Source of the DNA: Pseudomonas fragi
Lineage (GTDB): Bacteria; Pseudomonadota; Gammaproteobacteria; Pseudomonadales; Pseudomonadaceae
Reading direction: 5' to 3'
Length of the DNA stretch: 64,000 bases
Assembly: GCF_025426255.1 (NCBI RefSeq)
Contig: NZ_CP104861.1
Span: 2,294,001 to 2,358,000 of the forward strand
The position numbers were made by a program, and so were the translations under genes. Positions 51,962-61,433 of this stretch are shown piece by piece. Each line of letters opens with the position of its first letter. Position 1 is the first letter of the stretch. The notes below the pieces were generated by a model. The model did no database searches. It saw only the letters and a list, made by a program, of their open reading frames with translations, and was not told the DNA's origin.

Positions 51962-52107
51962 GTAGCAGCTGTCGAGCTCCGCGAGGCTGCGTTCGAGGAC
52001 GAAGTCATCGTAAACCCGGTGAATTCGATATGTCTGGAGTATCTGGTCGCAGGGTTTACGGCGGCTGCGCAGCCGGACGCAGCCTCGCGGAGCTCGACAG
52101 CTGCTAC
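51962..52107. repeat. Long inverted repeat, family 2
   Basis: Perfect 31-bp outer arms (51962-51992 and 52077-52107) begin GTAGCAGCTGTCGAGCTCCG. Inside, GTAAACCC and GGGTTTAC form a second pair. It separates the two ACAD pairs of the operon and may weaken read-through, leaving the downstream genes without an obvious operator. Confidence 0.85.
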
Positions 52108-52133
52108 GAAAGCTTTCATTACAGGTGAAACAT

Positions 52134-53324
52134 ATGAACCCGATTGACCAGTTCAGAGAGCAAACCCGCAGTTGGCTTGAGGCCAATTGCCCGCCATCGC
52201 AGCGCAAGGCCATTCCTGAAGGCGAGTTGGTATGGGGTGCGAGCGATGTCGAGTTTCCCAATGCAGATGCTCAATTGTGGTTTGAGCGAATGCGCGATAA
52301 AGGCTGGTTTTGTCCGGACTGGCCCGTCGAATACGGTGGTGCAGGGCTGAGGGCGGAATATAACGCGGTGCTCGAAAGTGAACTGCGTCGTCTCAAATGC
52401 CGCCCGCCGCAAATCAATCTGGGCATCTGGATGCTTGGCCCGGTGCTGCTGGAATTCGGCAGCGAAGAGCAGAAAAAAAACCTGCTGACACCCATGACCC
52501 GTGGCGAAGTACGTTGGTGTCAGGGCTTCTCCGAGCCTAACGCCGGCTCTGATCTGGCCAGCCTGAAAACCTCAGCCCGGGATGCTGGCGATCACTTTGT
52601 GGTCGATGGCAGCAAGATCTGGACTTCCTACGGTGACAAGTCGGACTGGATGTATGCATTGGTACGTACCGATGCCAAAGCCAGCAAGCACGCAGGTATC
52701 AGCCTGATCGTGCTCGACATGAAAAGCCCCGGGGTCAGCGTCGCACCGATTGATTTGATCAGCGGTAAGTCGGCGTTCTGCCAGGTGTTTTTCGATGGTG
52801 TCAAAGTCCCTAAAAGTCAGCTGATAGGCCCGCTGCACGGCGGCTGGAACCTGGCCAAGCGCCTGTTGCAGCACGAACGCAAAGCCATGTCCAAGTTTGG
52901 CGAGTTCAGCTTGCCGACCCATTTTCACCTGTTGCCACTGGTCAAGCAGTACTTGCCGGAGCCTGTGGGGCAAAGCGAGTCGGCATTGGTGGCGCGAGCC
53001 GTGGCCAGCGCCATGAACGAGCACAGCTACAACCTGACTGTGCAGCGCATGGGCGAAGAAGCCCGGGCAGGGCAGGACGTCAACGGTCTGATGTCGATCA
53101 TGAAACTGGTCCACACCGAACAGGAACGCGACAAGTTCGAAGTGCTGATGGATGTCATGGGTTATCACGCCCTGGGCTGGGACAAGGGTGCTTTCACTCC
53201 TCAGGAACAGGCCATCACCCGTGGCTGGCTGAACAGTTTTGCCCTGACCATCTCTGGCGGCGCGTCAGAAATCCAGCTCAACGTTATTGCCAAGCGGGTC
53301 CTGGGCCTGCCTGACGTGAAGTAA
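52134..53324 (+). CDS. Acyl-CoA dehydrogenase subunit (alpha-type)
   Basis: A 396-aa ACAD. WPVEYGGAGLRAEYNAVLE (about residues 63-81), WCQGFSEPNAGSDLASLKTS (about 127-146) and the C-terminal SGGASEIQLNVIAKRVLGLP are present. It pairs naturally with the following gene (11 bp gap), which carries the HGGIG block. This second heteromeric ACAD may act on a different chain length, for example the C5 side chain or the HIP remnant. ATG at 52134 is preferred over GTG at 52125. Confidence 0.85.
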   Translation: MNPIDQFREQTRSWLEANCPPSQRKAIPEGELVWGASDVEFPNADAQLWFERMRDKGWFCPDWPVEYGGAGLRAEYNAVLESELRRLKCRPPQINLGIWMLGPVLLEFGSEEQKKNLLTPMTRGEVRWCQGFSEPNAGSDLASLKTSARDAGDHFVVDGSKIWTSYGDKSDWMYALVRTDAKASKHAGISLIVLDMKSPGVSVAPIDLISGKSAFCQVFFDGVKVPKSQLIGPLHGGWNLAKRLLQHERKAMSKFGEFSLPTHFHLLPLVKQYLPEPVGQSESALVARAVASAMNEHSYNLTVQRMGEEARAGQDVNGLMSIMKLVHTEQERDKFEVLMDVMGYHALGWDKGAFTPQEQAITRGWLNSFALTISGGASEIQLNVIAKRVLGLPDVK

Positions 53325-53335
53325 GGAAACTCACC

Positions 53336-54478
53336 ATGCACCTGCTTTATAACGACGATCAACGGCTGTTGGCCGACAGCGCCCGCGAGTTTCTGGCGGC
53401 GCGCAGCCCGGTATCCCGCCAGCGCGCCTTGCGCGATGAAGCGCAAGCAGGCGGCTTTGACCCGCAACTCTGGCAAGACGCGGTGGCGTTGGGCTGGAGT
53501 GCCATTCCATTCCCCGAAAATCTCGGTGGGCTGGATTTTGGCTGCATGGGCCTGGGCCCGATTTTTGAGTCTATCGGCTGCAATCTCAGCGCTTCGCCGC
53601 TGCTTTCCAGCGTGGTACTCAGCGGTTCTCTGCTGCATCTGCAAGGCAATGCCCAGCAGCAGGATCGCTGGCTATCGGCGACCATCAGTGGCGAACGACG
53701 CCTGGCGCTGGCGCTGGACGAACAGCCGCGGCACAACCCCTCAAAAGTGGCGCTGCAAGCTGTGGCCAATGGCGACGGCTATAGCCTGACCGGGGATAAA
53801 TATTTCGTCATTGATGGGGTCGGTGCCGACGGCTATCTGGTGGCTGCACGCACTGGCGCGGCGGCGGGCATCAGCCTGTTTTTGGTGCCAGCAGATGCTC
53901 CGGGGCTGACCGTCAAGGCGTTGCCGCTGATTGACTCGCGTAACCATGCGCGATTGCAGTTGCAACAGGTGCAGGTCGGTCCTGATGCGCTGTTGGGGGA
54001 CATTGGCTGTGCAATGCCTGCATTGAATATCGCGCTGGATCGCGGGCGTGTGTGCCTGGCTGCCGAGATGCTGGGCATGTCTGAAAAACTTTTCGAACTG
54101 ACCCTCGATTACCTCAAGACCCGCGTTCAGTTTGATGTCGCGATTGGTACTTTCCAGTCGCTACAACATCGGGCAGCGCAGTTGTATGTCGAGCTGGCAC
54201 TGGCGCGCAGCGCGGTGATGGCGGGCCTCGCCGCCCTGGACGATAGCGCCTTGAGCGAGGGTGAGCGTCAGCGGCTGGCCAGCCTGGCGAAATGGAAGGC
54301 GGGGCAGATGGCACTCAAGGTGGTCAATGAAGCGGTGCAAATGCATGGCGGTATTGGCGTCACCGACGAGCTGGATGTGGGGCTGTTTCTCAAGCGTATC
54401 CGCGTTGCACAGGCAAGCTTGGGCGACGCCGATTTTCACTGTGAGCGCTATGCAGCCCTTGAGCTGGCACACGCTTGA
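53336..54478 (+). CDS. Acyl-CoA dehydrogenase subunit (beta-type)
   Basis: A 380-aa ACAD. PENLGGLDFGCMGLGPIFES (about residues 61-80), RVQFDVAIGTFQSLQHRAAQ (about 262-281) and NEAVQMHGGIGVTDELDVGL (about 331-350) are recognised. It has HGGIG and lacks the EIQ block, complementary to the preceding gene. The start follows TAAGGAAAC. It is translationally close to the downstream ligase (37 bp). Confidence 0.85.
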   Translation: MHLLYNDDQRLLADSAREFLAARSPVSRQRALRDEAQAGGFDPQLWQDAVALGWSAIPFPENLGGLDFGCMGLGPIFESIGCNLSASPLLSSVVLSGSLLHLQGNAQQQDRWLSATISGERRLALALDEQPRHNPSKVALQAVANGDGYSLTGDKYFVIDGVGADGYLVAARTGAAAGISLFLVPADAPGLTVKALPLIDSRNHARLQLQQVQVGPDALLGDIGCAMPALNIALDRGRVCLAAEMLGMSEKLFELTLDYLKTRVQFDVAIGTFQSLQHRAAQLYVELALARSAVMAGLAALDDSALSEGERQRLASLAKWKAGQMALKVVNEAVQMHGGIGVTDELDVGLFLKRIRVAQASLGDADFHCERYAALELAHA

Positions 54479-54515
54479 GCTGATAGCGAACTGTTCGAGT
54501 CAGGAGAATAACAAG

Positions 54516-56204
54516 ATGAAACTTGAGCAATGGCAGAGCGCCTGGCAGCAGTTGATTGGTGTCGGCTCGCCTTTTGAAGTACTGACGCCTTCGGACGGCG
54601 GGGCGAAGTATTTTCGTCATAGCGCAGCCAGCGTTTGGGCCGTGATTGACAGTGGTCGCGTACATGCAGATCGCGAATTTCTGGTGTGGGAGCAACAACG
54701 CCTGACATTCAGCCAGTTTTTCGATCAGGTGGATCGTCTGGCCGGGCAACTGGTACAGCGCTTTGGTGTACGCAAGGGCGATCGCGTGGCAATTGCCATG
54801 CGTAATCAGCCCGCATGGCTGGTGGCCTTTGCCGCTATTCAGCGTTGCGGTGCAGTGTGCGTACCGCTCAATAGCTGGGGCCTGCGAGACGAGTTGTTCC
54901 ATGGATTGCAGGACAGTGGTGCGTGTTTGTTGCTGTGCGACGAGCCGCGCTTGCAACTGCTTGTTGGCGACTTGCGTGAACAAGGGCTGGCGACGATTGT
55001 GGTGGGGCTCAGTGCAGGCGCACCGCTGGACGAACACTGCCAGCGTCTGGAAGACCTGCTGGCCGCCTCGGCGCTAAACGTACCTGTGCAGCAAGTCAGC
55101 GCCCAGGATCCGGCCATGATTCTCTACACCTCGGGCACCACCAGCCTGGCCAAGGGCGTTCTGTCGACCCACGGCGCAGTGTGTCAGGCACTGGCAGCGC
55201 TTGAGTTTCAGGGCGCGTTTTGCGCGCTGAGTTCACCTGAACGTATCAGCGTGGTGATCAACAGCGGCTATGCCCCCACCACCTTGATGGCGGTGCCGCT
55301 GTTTCATGTCAGTGGTTTGCATGCACAGTTCTTGTTGGCTTTGCGCAGCGGCCGGCGCTTGCTGCTGATGTACAAGTGGGACGTGGAAAAGGCTTTCGAC
55401 CTGATCCGCGATGAGCAGTGCACCCAGTTCAACGGAGCGCCGGTGATGATGCAGCAGTTGCTGACCTCACCACGTTTCGGCAGCCCCGACACCGCGAGTC
55501 TGTTTGGACTGGGATTAGGTGGTGCGGCACCTTCCAGCAGCTTGCTGGCCAACCTGACGCAGCGCAAACCCGAAGCGGTCGGTGGCAGCGGTTATGGCCT
55601 GACCGAAAGCAACGGTATTTGTGCCGCGATTGGCGGTGATCAGTTTGTCTACAAACCAGCTTCGGCGGGCTGGCCGTTGCCCATTGTTGACGTGCGCATT
55701 GGCGACAGCCCGGATCGACCGTTGCCCAGTGGGGTCAGTGGGTTGATCTGGGTGCGCTCGCCAACGCTGATGAGCTCGTATTGGAACCTTCCCGAGGCCA
55801 GCGCCCAAACCTTGTGCGATGGCTGGCTCGACACCGGCGATATTGGCCTGCTGGACGACGAGGGTTTTCTCTACATCACGGACCGGGCCAAGGATTTAAT
55901 CAACCGCGGCGGCGAGAAGATCTCCGCTGCCGAGGTCGAGTCCTGTGCCTGTGAAATGCCCGGTGTGATTGAAGCTGCAGCCTTTGCCGTACCTGACGAT
56001 GTGCTTGGCGAAGTTGTGTTTCTGGTGGTGCGCGGCGACCCGGCTTCAACCCCGGACAGCGCGGCGGTACGCAGCTTTATCGCGCAGCGTCTGGCGAGCT
56101 TCAAGGTCCCGGCGCAGATCCATGTTCAGCACACACCGTTTGCCCGGAATGCCTCGGGCAAGATGCTCAAGAACTTGCTCAAAGAGTTGTTGGTAACGGC
56201 CTGA
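54516..56204 (+). CDS. Acyl-CoA synthetase (possible steroid-CoA ligase)
   Basis: A 562-aa AMP-forming ligase. YTSGTTSLAKGVLSTHG is the P-loop (about residues 205-221); VPLFHVSGLHAQFLLALRSG, GSGYGLTESNG and the hinge TDRAKDLINRGGEKISAAEV follow. The ATG at 54516 has CAGGAG upstream; a longer frame from 54261 runs through the ACAD gene in another frame and is rejected. Next to side-chain ACADs it most likely activates a steroid carboxylate such as a bile acid. Confidence 0.85.
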   Translation: MKLEQWQSAWQQLIGVGSPFEVLTPSDGGAKYFRHSAASVWAVIDSGRVHADREFLVWEQQRLTFSQFFDQVDRLAGQLVQRFGVRKGDRVAIAMRNQPAWLVAFAAIQRCGAVCVPLNSWGLRDELFHGLQDSGACLLLCDEPRLQLLVGDLREQGLATIVVGLSAGAPLDEHCQRLEDLLAASALNVPVQQVSAQDPAMILYTSGTTSLAKGVLSTHGAVCQALAALEFQGAFCALSSPERISVVINSGYAPTTLMAVPLFHVSGLHAQFLLALRSGRRLLLMYKWDVEKAFDLIRDEQCTQFNGAPVMMQQLLTSPRFGSPDTASLFGLGLGGAAPSSSLLANLTQRKPEAVGGSGYGLTESNGICAAIGGDQFVYKPASAGWPLPIVDVRIGDSPDRPLPSGVSGLIWVRSPTLMSSYWNLPEASAQTLCDGWLDTGDIGLLDDEGFLYITDRAKDLINRGGEKISAAEVESCACEMPGVIEAAAFAVPDDVLGEVVFLVVRGDPASTPDSAAVRSFIAQRLASFKVPAQIHVQHTPFARNASGKMLKNLLKELLVTA

Positions 56205-56228
56205 GGGAGGGGCTGATCAAGCCCTTTC

Positions 56229-56244
56229 TAGTCTTACTGGACGA
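56229..56244. promoter_or_regulatory. Island operator copy 5
   Basis: TAGTCT-TACT-GGACGA fits TMGTCY-N4-RGACKA fully. It ends 71 bp before the DUF1329 gene, the same distance range as the other copies. Confidence 0.65.
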
Positions 56245-56315
56245 TGTGCTCGCCTGTGATTGGCGAAGAATGGACGCATACCCCCAGCAAGCTTTATCCG
56301 CGTAGGAGGCAATAC

Positions 56316-57698
56316 ATGAAAATAACAAGAACAGGCGTAATGCTCGCAGCCGCCATGGCCGTCAATGTGTGCACCATCGGCACGGCAACTGCCCAGGTAT
56401 CCCCCGCAGAAGCGGCCAAACTGGGCAAAGAGCTGACCTGTGTAGGGGCAGAGCAGGCAGGTAACGCCGCGGGGACCATCCCGCCGTATACCGGCAAGTA
56501 CCTGGGCGAAGTGCCGGGCTGGAACCATGTGAAGTTCTCGGGCGACCAACCGGTTGATCCGTACGCTGCGGAGAAGCCGATTCTGGTGATCACCGCGCAA
56601 AACATGGCCCAGTACGAAGACAAACTCAGCGAAGGCCAGAAGGCACTGTTCAAGCGTTATCCGACCACTTACAAGATGAATGTCTACCCTGGTCACCGTG
56701 ATTTCCGCTACCCGGACTACGTGTGCCGACGTGCCATGAGCAATGCCCTGAACGCCAAGCTGGTGCACGATGGCATGGGTATTGAAGGATTGGGCCAGGT
56801 ACCGTTCCCGATTCCAAAAAGCGGCATGGAAGTGCTGTGGAACCACCAGCTCCCAGCTCGAGCCTGGACCGAAGAAAAAACCAGCGACCTGGCCTCCGTA
56901 TTGCCCAATGGCAGCATCGGTTGGGGACGTGCTTATGCACGCGGGCTGTCACAGGCCAACTCGCCGACAGTCGAACCTAAAACTGAAGACAAGATTCAGG
57001 CCATGGGCAACAACACGACCCTTAAACCGGCCCGTGACAATGGCGTGATCAGCATTTCCCACGAACCCTACGATTTCCAGACCAACCCGCGTCAGGCCTG
57101 GAGCTACAGCCCGTCCACCCGCCGCGTGCGTTTGTTGCCGGGCTACGGCTATGACCAGCCGATGATCGGCACCAACGGCACCATGACGGTGGACGAAGAC
57201 CGTTTATTCAACGGCTCGCCGGAGCGGTTTACCTGGAAACTGCTAGGCAAGCGTGAAATCTACATCCCGGCCAACGCCTATAAGCCTAACGCCGGTACGG
57301 TCAAATACGCGGATATGCTAACCCCCAACCATCCCAACCCTGAGCTGATGCGTTATGAACTGCGTCGCGTGTGGGTGGTAGAAGGTGACTTGAAAGAAGG
57401 TTACCGCCACGTGTATGGCAAGCGTGTGCTGTTTATCGACGAAGACACCTGGAACTCGGTCATGGCGGACAATTACGACGCCCGTGGGCAACTGTGGAAA
57501 CACGCCATGATCAACTATTACTACCACCCGGACATGAGCGGCTGGCAGGCAGGATCGCAGTTTTTCATGGACTTGAACTCTGGGCAGTACACCGGTTACG
57601 GCATGACCAACGAGGCCAAGAAGGGCCCAATTCTCAACGAAGGCAAATTCACTCCTGACCAGTACACCGCAGATGCGGCGCGGGCCATGGGCAGATAA
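56316..57698 (+). CDS. DUF1329 outer-membrane-associated protein
   Basis: A 460-aa exported protein. The ATG with TAGGAGGC upstream opens a signal peptide (MKITRTGVMLAAAMAVNVCT, cleavage near ATAQ-VS). The mature chain shows DUF1329 features: KYLGEVPGWNHVKFSGDQ, VYPGHRDFRYPDYV, SPSTRRVRLLPGYGYDQP and EGYRHVYGKRVLFIDEDTWN. Proteins of this family, related in fold to lipoprotein carriers, accompany catabolism of hydrophobic compounds, often with a DUF1302 porin; no DUF1302 gene is present here. It may shuttle steroids across the periplasm. Confidence 0.85.
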   Translation: MKITRTGVMLAAAMAVNVCTIGTATAQVSPAEAAKLGKELTCVGAEQAGNAAGTIPPYTGKYLGEVPGWNHVKFSGDQPVDPYAAEKPILVITAQNMAQYEDKLSEGQKALFKRYPTTYKMNVYPGHRDFRYPDYVCRRAMSNALNAKLVHDGMGIEGLGQVPFPIPKSGMEVLWNHQLPARAWTEEKTSDLASVLPNGSIGWGRAYARGLSQANSPTVEPKTEDKIQAMGNNTTLKPARDNGVISISHEPYDFQTNPRQAWSYSPSTRRVRLLPGYGYDQPMIGTNGTMTVDEDRLFNGSPERFTWKLLGKREIYIPANAYKPNAGTVKYADMLTPNHPNPELMRYELRRVWVVEGDLKEGYRHVYGKRVLFIDEDTWNSVMADNYDARGQLWKHAMINYYYHPDMSGWQAGSQFFMDLNSGQYTGYGMTNEAKKGPILNEGKFTPDQYTADAARAMGR

Positions 57699-57722
57699 AC
57701 AACAAGTATCAAGCAGCAAGCT

Positions 57723-58073
57723 TCACGTTAAAGCCCCGTCGGTTTGCACTGACGGGGCTTTTTCATGGGGGCAGGTCAGCGAGGCAAAGGTCATTTCGGT
57801 GGCATGCACCACCTGGCGCATGGTGCGCAGTGTCGGATTGCCTTTGGGGGACAGGGCGCGGTACAGGCTTTCGCGGGAGAGACCAGCCTTTTCGGCTATT
57901 TGTGCCATGCCGCCCCGTGCTTCTACAACGTGGCGCAGCGCGGTCAGAAAACTGGCCTGGCCGCCTTCTTCATCGAGCTCTTCAATGGCAATGCGCAGGT
58001 ATTCAATGGCAAATTCGGGATCCTGGCGGATCATTTCGATAACGGATTCGTCGTGACTGTTGGTTCTGTTCAT
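57723..58073 (-). CDS. higA: HigA-type antitoxin
   Basis: A 116-aa protein of the putative addiction-module antidote family. The N-terminal helix (DPEFAIEYLRIAIEELDEEG) and the HTH GGMAQIAEKAGLSRESLYRAL (about residues 54-74) are typical. It begins 11 bp after the toxin stop. The last 14 residues or so (HEKAPSVQTDGALT) are encoded by the convergent terminator, so the tail is probably dispensable. It should neutralise HigB and repress the operon at the upstream palindrome. Confidence 0.85.
   Translation of the reverse strand: MNRTNSHDESVIEMIRQDPEFAIEYLRIAIEELDEEGGQASFLTALRHVVEARGGMAQIAEKAGLSRESLYRALSPKGNPTLRTMRQVVHATEMTFASLTCPHEKAPSVQTDGALT
57730..57764 (+). terminator. Rho-independent terminator after DUF1329 gene
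   Basis: AAAGCCCCGTC and GACGGGGCTTT form an 11-bp stem followed by TTTTTC in the plus direction. The same bases encode the C-terminus of the convergent antitoxin. Confidence 0.85.
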
Positions 58074-58084
58074 GGCTTCCTCTT

Positions 58085-58393
58085 CTAATACGCGTTCCAG
58101 CAGCGTACCGCTTTGTCAATGTCGGCCTGCTGCTGGCGCTTGTCGCCACCGAGCAGCAACAGCACCAACTTTTTGCCGTCCTGAGCGTAATAAAGCCGGT
58201 AACCCGGCCCATGATCTATGCGTAATTCCCACACCCCCTGGCACACTGGCTTGAAATCGCCAAAGGCGCCTGCTGAAAGCCGGTTAACCCGCACGGTGAT
58301 GCGCGCCTTGGCCTTTCGATCCTTTAGGTGGTCCAGCCACTGCTGGTAATGGTCGTTACCCGTTTCGCTGACGTAATGTCTTATCTCGATCAT
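58085..58393 (-). CDS. higB: RelE/ParE-superfamily toxin, HigB type
   Basis: A 102-aa toxin. HYVSETGNDHYQQWLDHLKD, the Arg/Lys-rich RKAKARITVRVNRLSAGAFG and WELRIDHGPGYRLYYAQDGK, LVLLLLGGDKRQQQADI are standard for the RelE/HigB TIGR02683 group of mRNA-cleaving toxins. The ATG at 58393 is the family start; an 11-codon extension overlaps the operator. Toxin-before-antitoxin order is that of higBA. Confidence 0.87.
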   Translation of the reverse strand: MIEIRHYVSETGNDHYQQWLDHLKDRKAKARITVRVNRLSAGAFGDFKPVCQGVWELRIDHGPGYRLYYAQDGKKLVLLLLGGDKRQQQADIDKAVRCWNAY

Positions 58394-58400
58394 AAGAGGT

Positions 58401-58416
58401 GTAGCTTTAAAGCTAC
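58401..58416. promoter_or_regulatory. Perfect palindrome at higBA promoter
   Basis: GTAGCTTT-AAAGCTAC is a perfect 16-bp dyad 7 bp upstream of the toxin start. It is the obvious candidate binding site for HigA or the HigBA complex. Confidence 0.65.
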
Positions 58417-58657
58417 CTTTGGTCAATGGTTTTTAACCGCCAAATGCGGCTGTTCGTCTGATGAGACCCACATCCAATGTGATAGAGGGCAACCGCTGAA
58501 CGTTAGGAGGGTGGTGTTTCGAGGGTCAATTGAGACAATTCGCAAGGTTGTGCAGGTTTTTTTACTTACGTTCAAATGACGGGGCGACAGTTGGCCCCGG
58601 TATTAAGACTGGTCGTTACCGGGGTCAGGGGAGGAGGGTTTTGCTGGAAATGTGTCG

Positions 58658-59011
58658 TTATGCCTGTGACCAGACCGCCAGCTCATAGCCGTCCGGGTCG
58701 GTGAAGTGGAAACGACTACCGCCCGGAAATTTGAATTCAGGCCGGGTAATCAGGCCTCCGGCAGCGGTGATTACCTGCTGAGCCCGGGCCAGGTCGTCGG
58801 CATACACAATGATCAGCGGGCCGCCGGGGCGTACCGGTTCGCCCGTGGTGAAACCGCCACTCAGGCGCCCATCAGTGAATTCGCTGTAGGTGGGGCCATA
58901 GTCAGTGAACGTCCAGCCGAATACGGCGCCATAGAAGGATTTGCTGCGCGCAATGTCGTGGACGTTGAATTCGATGTTGTCGATTTTGTAATGGCGGTTA
59001 TCTGCAGTCAC
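58658..59011 (-). CDS. VOC/glyoxalase family protein
   Basis: A 117-aa single-module vicinal-oxygen-chelate protein: IDNIEFNVHDIARSKSFYGA, VFGWTFTDYGPTYSEF, GGPLIIVYADDLARAQQVI and FTDPDGYELAVWSQA. The GTG start has AGGAG 6 nt upstream. At this size it cannot be the two-module extradiol dioxygenase of the pathway. It may be a minor isomerase, binding or resistance protein. A weak match to the island operator lies upstream (59176-59191). Confidence 0.8.
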   Translation of the reverse strand: MTADNRHYKIDNIEFNVHDIARSKSFYGAVFGWTFTDYGPTYSEFTDGRLSGGFTTGEPVRPGGPLIIVYADDLARAQQVITAAGGLITRPEFKFPGGSRFHFTDPDGYELAVWSQA

Positions 59012-59225
59012 GAGTATCTCCTAGGGTGGTGCTGGCAGGAACTCTTTGAATCCTTAATGGTTCATCGGGAATCGCCTTTTTACAATAGCTGCAGTTCTAA
59101 AGTAGTCAGGGACGAGAGCAGTTAACAGAGGATGTTTGATGTGCATCAATTTCAGGTCCGGCTGCAACGTCACCTTTGTCAAAAAGGACGAGTAAGCCAG
59201 GCCTGAAATTGTGGGAACGCTGTAT

Positions 59226-61355
59226 TCAGGCCTCTCGCCCAGCCCGGTGGCCAGCACTGATAGCACCCTCGATGTAGCCAATGCTATGGCAATCACCAAT
59301 GCTGGTAGCGCTCAACCCTGCGCGGGTCAATTCGTCGAGCAGCCCGGTATCAGGCTGTGCACCGATGGCCAGTACCACGGAGTCGGCCTCGCTCTGTGCT
59401 GCGGTTCCATCTGCCAATTGGTAACGCACGCAATGCCCATCAATGGCGGTCACGCTGGCGCCAGTGATCAACTTTGCGCCATGCACGCGAATTTCATGCA
59501 ACACCCGCCAGCGGCGCACGATGGCCAGTTCGCGGCCAAGGTGGGTGCCACTTTCCAGCACGGTTACCTGACGCCCGCGGGCAATCAGGAACTCTGCCAG
59601 CTCAAGGCCCACTAGTCCGCCACCGATAATGGTCACGCGCTTGCCCAAGGGCATCCATACCCGCGACAGTTTTTCCATGGCTTCACGGCTGTCGGTAATG
59701 CCGGTCAGGCTGCCGGCTTTCATCAGCGCACGCTGGGTAAAGGACAGTTTGCGCTTGGCAATTTCCTCGGCGCGGTCGCCGGTCATCAGGCGGCGTAGTT
59801 CGTCGCCGCTCCATACGTGGTCTTGATCGGCGCCGGGGATCGCCGGTGCCGCACGCTCTGCACCGACAGCCACCAGCACCTGATCGGCACCCAGATCGCG
59901 GAGCAGGGCGGGACTGGCCTGGGTGTTCAGGCGGATATCGATGGCTGACTGCTGTACCTGAACCTTGAGGTTATCCAGCAGGCGGGCGTTTTCGGCATAG
60001 GCCAGGCCCGCAAAAAACAGCGTACCGCCCAGGCGGTCGCTGCGTTCGAGCAGAGTCACGCGATGCCCACGCAAGGAGGCGATGCGTGCGGCTTCCATCC
60101 CGGCAGGCCCGGCACCGACCACCACCAGATGTTTTGGCGTGGCCGTGGGGCCAATGACGTATTCGAACTCATGACCGGTCATGGGGTTGACCGCGCATTT
60201 GACCCGCTCGTTGATGAATATCTGGCTGACGCACACGTAGCAGTAAATGCACGGACGGATACTGGCTTCCTGATCGTTGAGCAGTTTGTTCGGTAGTTCC
60301 GGGTCGGCCAGCAGTTTGCGAGCCATGGCGATAAAGTCGCAGTCGCCACGTTTCAGGGCTGCTTCACCGGCCTGCGGCTCGATACGCCCCACGGCAATCA
60401 CCGGCACTTGCACGCTGCGCTTGAGCGCGCCGGTCCACTCCAGAAAACCGCCGGGCTGGTGCACCAGAGGCGCTTCGGTAAAGACCACACCGCTGGTGAT
60501 GCGGGCGCTGGCAGATACGCTGACAGCATCGACGCCAGCCGCCTCGGCCATGCGTGCCACGGCCTTGGCGTCTTCCAGGTTGATGCCGCCGGGGGTGTGC
60601 AGCTCTTCGGCGTCCAGACGCAACCAGACAGCGAATTCGTTACCGACCTTGGCGCGTACTGCCGCGATGATTTCCAGGAGCAACCGGGCGCGATTTTCCA
60701 GGGTGCCGCCATACGCGTCTTCACGCTGGTTGTAATAGCCGGAGAGAAAGCCGGCAATGATGTAACCGTGGGCCGCATGCAGCTCCACACCGTCGAAACC
60801 GGCTCGCTTGGCACGGTCGGCGGCGCAGGCGAACCAGTCGATCATCTGCGCGATATCGGCGCTGTCCATTACCCGGATCGGTGAGCCTTCGGCGCGACGC
60901 TTCATGGAACTGACAAAGTTGGCCAGCTCTTCGGGTGTCAGCGCGGCCATCATGTCGCTTTGCAGTACCGGCGGTACGGAAGGCACCCACAGTTGCCGAC
61001 CTTCGGCCATGTCGCGTACCGAGGTCTTGCCCGCATGCTGCAATTGCATGGCGATTTTTGCCCCGTGCTGGTGGACGCGTTCAGCGAGGCGGCTTAGCCC
61101 AGGGATAAACTCATCGCTGGAGACACCAACCTGAAACGGCTCGGCGGTCCCGGCCGGAAACGCCACCGAGCATACGCCCATGATCAACAGCCCGGCGCCG
61201 CCACGGGCGCGAGCTTCGTAATAGGCCTGAATACGTTCGCCACACTGGCCGTCGGCTTCGGCGAAATTGGAGCCCATGGGCGCCATGATGATGCGGTTAC
61301 GCAGCTCAAGAGAGCCAATGCGACCGGGTGCCAGCAACTGAGGGTATTTTGTCAT
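59226..61355 (-). CDS. NADH:flavin oxidoreductase, 2,4-dienoyl-CoA reductase/BaiCD-like
   Basis: A 709-aa multidomain flavoenzyme. It has an Old-Yellow-Enzyme barrel (residues 1-350: [40 protein letters not shown]), a [4Fe-4S] site CIYCYVC ... C near residues 355-373 (CxxCxxCx11C spacing as in trimethylamine dehydrogenase), and an FAD/NAD module ([36 protein letters not shown]). Relatives reduce enoyl double bonds, including delta-4 bonds of bile acids (BaiCD/BaiH). In this island a steroid or dienoyl-CoA reductase is likely. It is downstream of the MCP hydrolase in the same orientation. Confidence 0.87.
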   Translation of the reverse strand: MTKYPQLLAPGRIGSLELRNRIIMAPMGSNFAEADGQCGERIQAYYEARARGGAGLLIMGVCSVAFPAGTAEPFQVGVSSDEFIPGLSRLAERVHQHGAKIAMQLQHAGKTSVRDMAEGRQLWVPSVPPVLQSDMMAALTPEELANFVSSMKRRAEGSPIRVMDSADIAQMIDWFACAADRAKRAGFDGVELHAAHGYIIAGFLSGYYNQREDAYGGTLENRARLLLEIIAAVRAKVGNEFAVWLRLDAEELHTPGGINLEDAKAVARMAEAAGVDAVSVSASARITSGVVFTEAPLVHQPGGFLEWTGALKRSVQVPVIAVGRIEPQAGEAALKRGDCDFIAMARKLLADPELPNKLLNDQEASIRPCIYCYVCVSQIFINERVKCAVNPMTGHEFEYVIGPTATPKHLVVVGAGPAGMEAARIASLRGHRVTLLERSDRLGGTLFFAGLAYAENARLLDNLKVQVQQSAIDIRLNTQASPALLRDLGADQVLVAVGAERAAPAIPGADQDHVWSGDELRRLMTGDRAEEIAKRKLSFTQRALMKAGSLTGITDSREAMEKLSRVWMPLGKRVTIIGGGLVGLELAEFLIARGRQVTVLESGTHLGRELAIVRRWRVLHEIRVHGAKLITGASVTAIDGHCVRYQLADGTAAQSEADSVVLAIGAQPDTGLLDELTRAGLSATSIGDCHSIGYIEGAISAGHRAGREA

Positions 61356-61433
61356 TGTTATTTCAGCCCGAGCGGGTATCTGGAAGGGGATACGGCCGCC
61401 CGCAGGCAGCCGTAGGTCATGCGTGTTCAGGGT

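Noticed and set aside
58658..59011. VOC protein as the missing extradiol ring-cleavage dioxygenase
   Set aside because: Only one VOC module and 117 residues; type I extradiol dioxygenases have two modules and about 290 residues with a His-His-Glu site.
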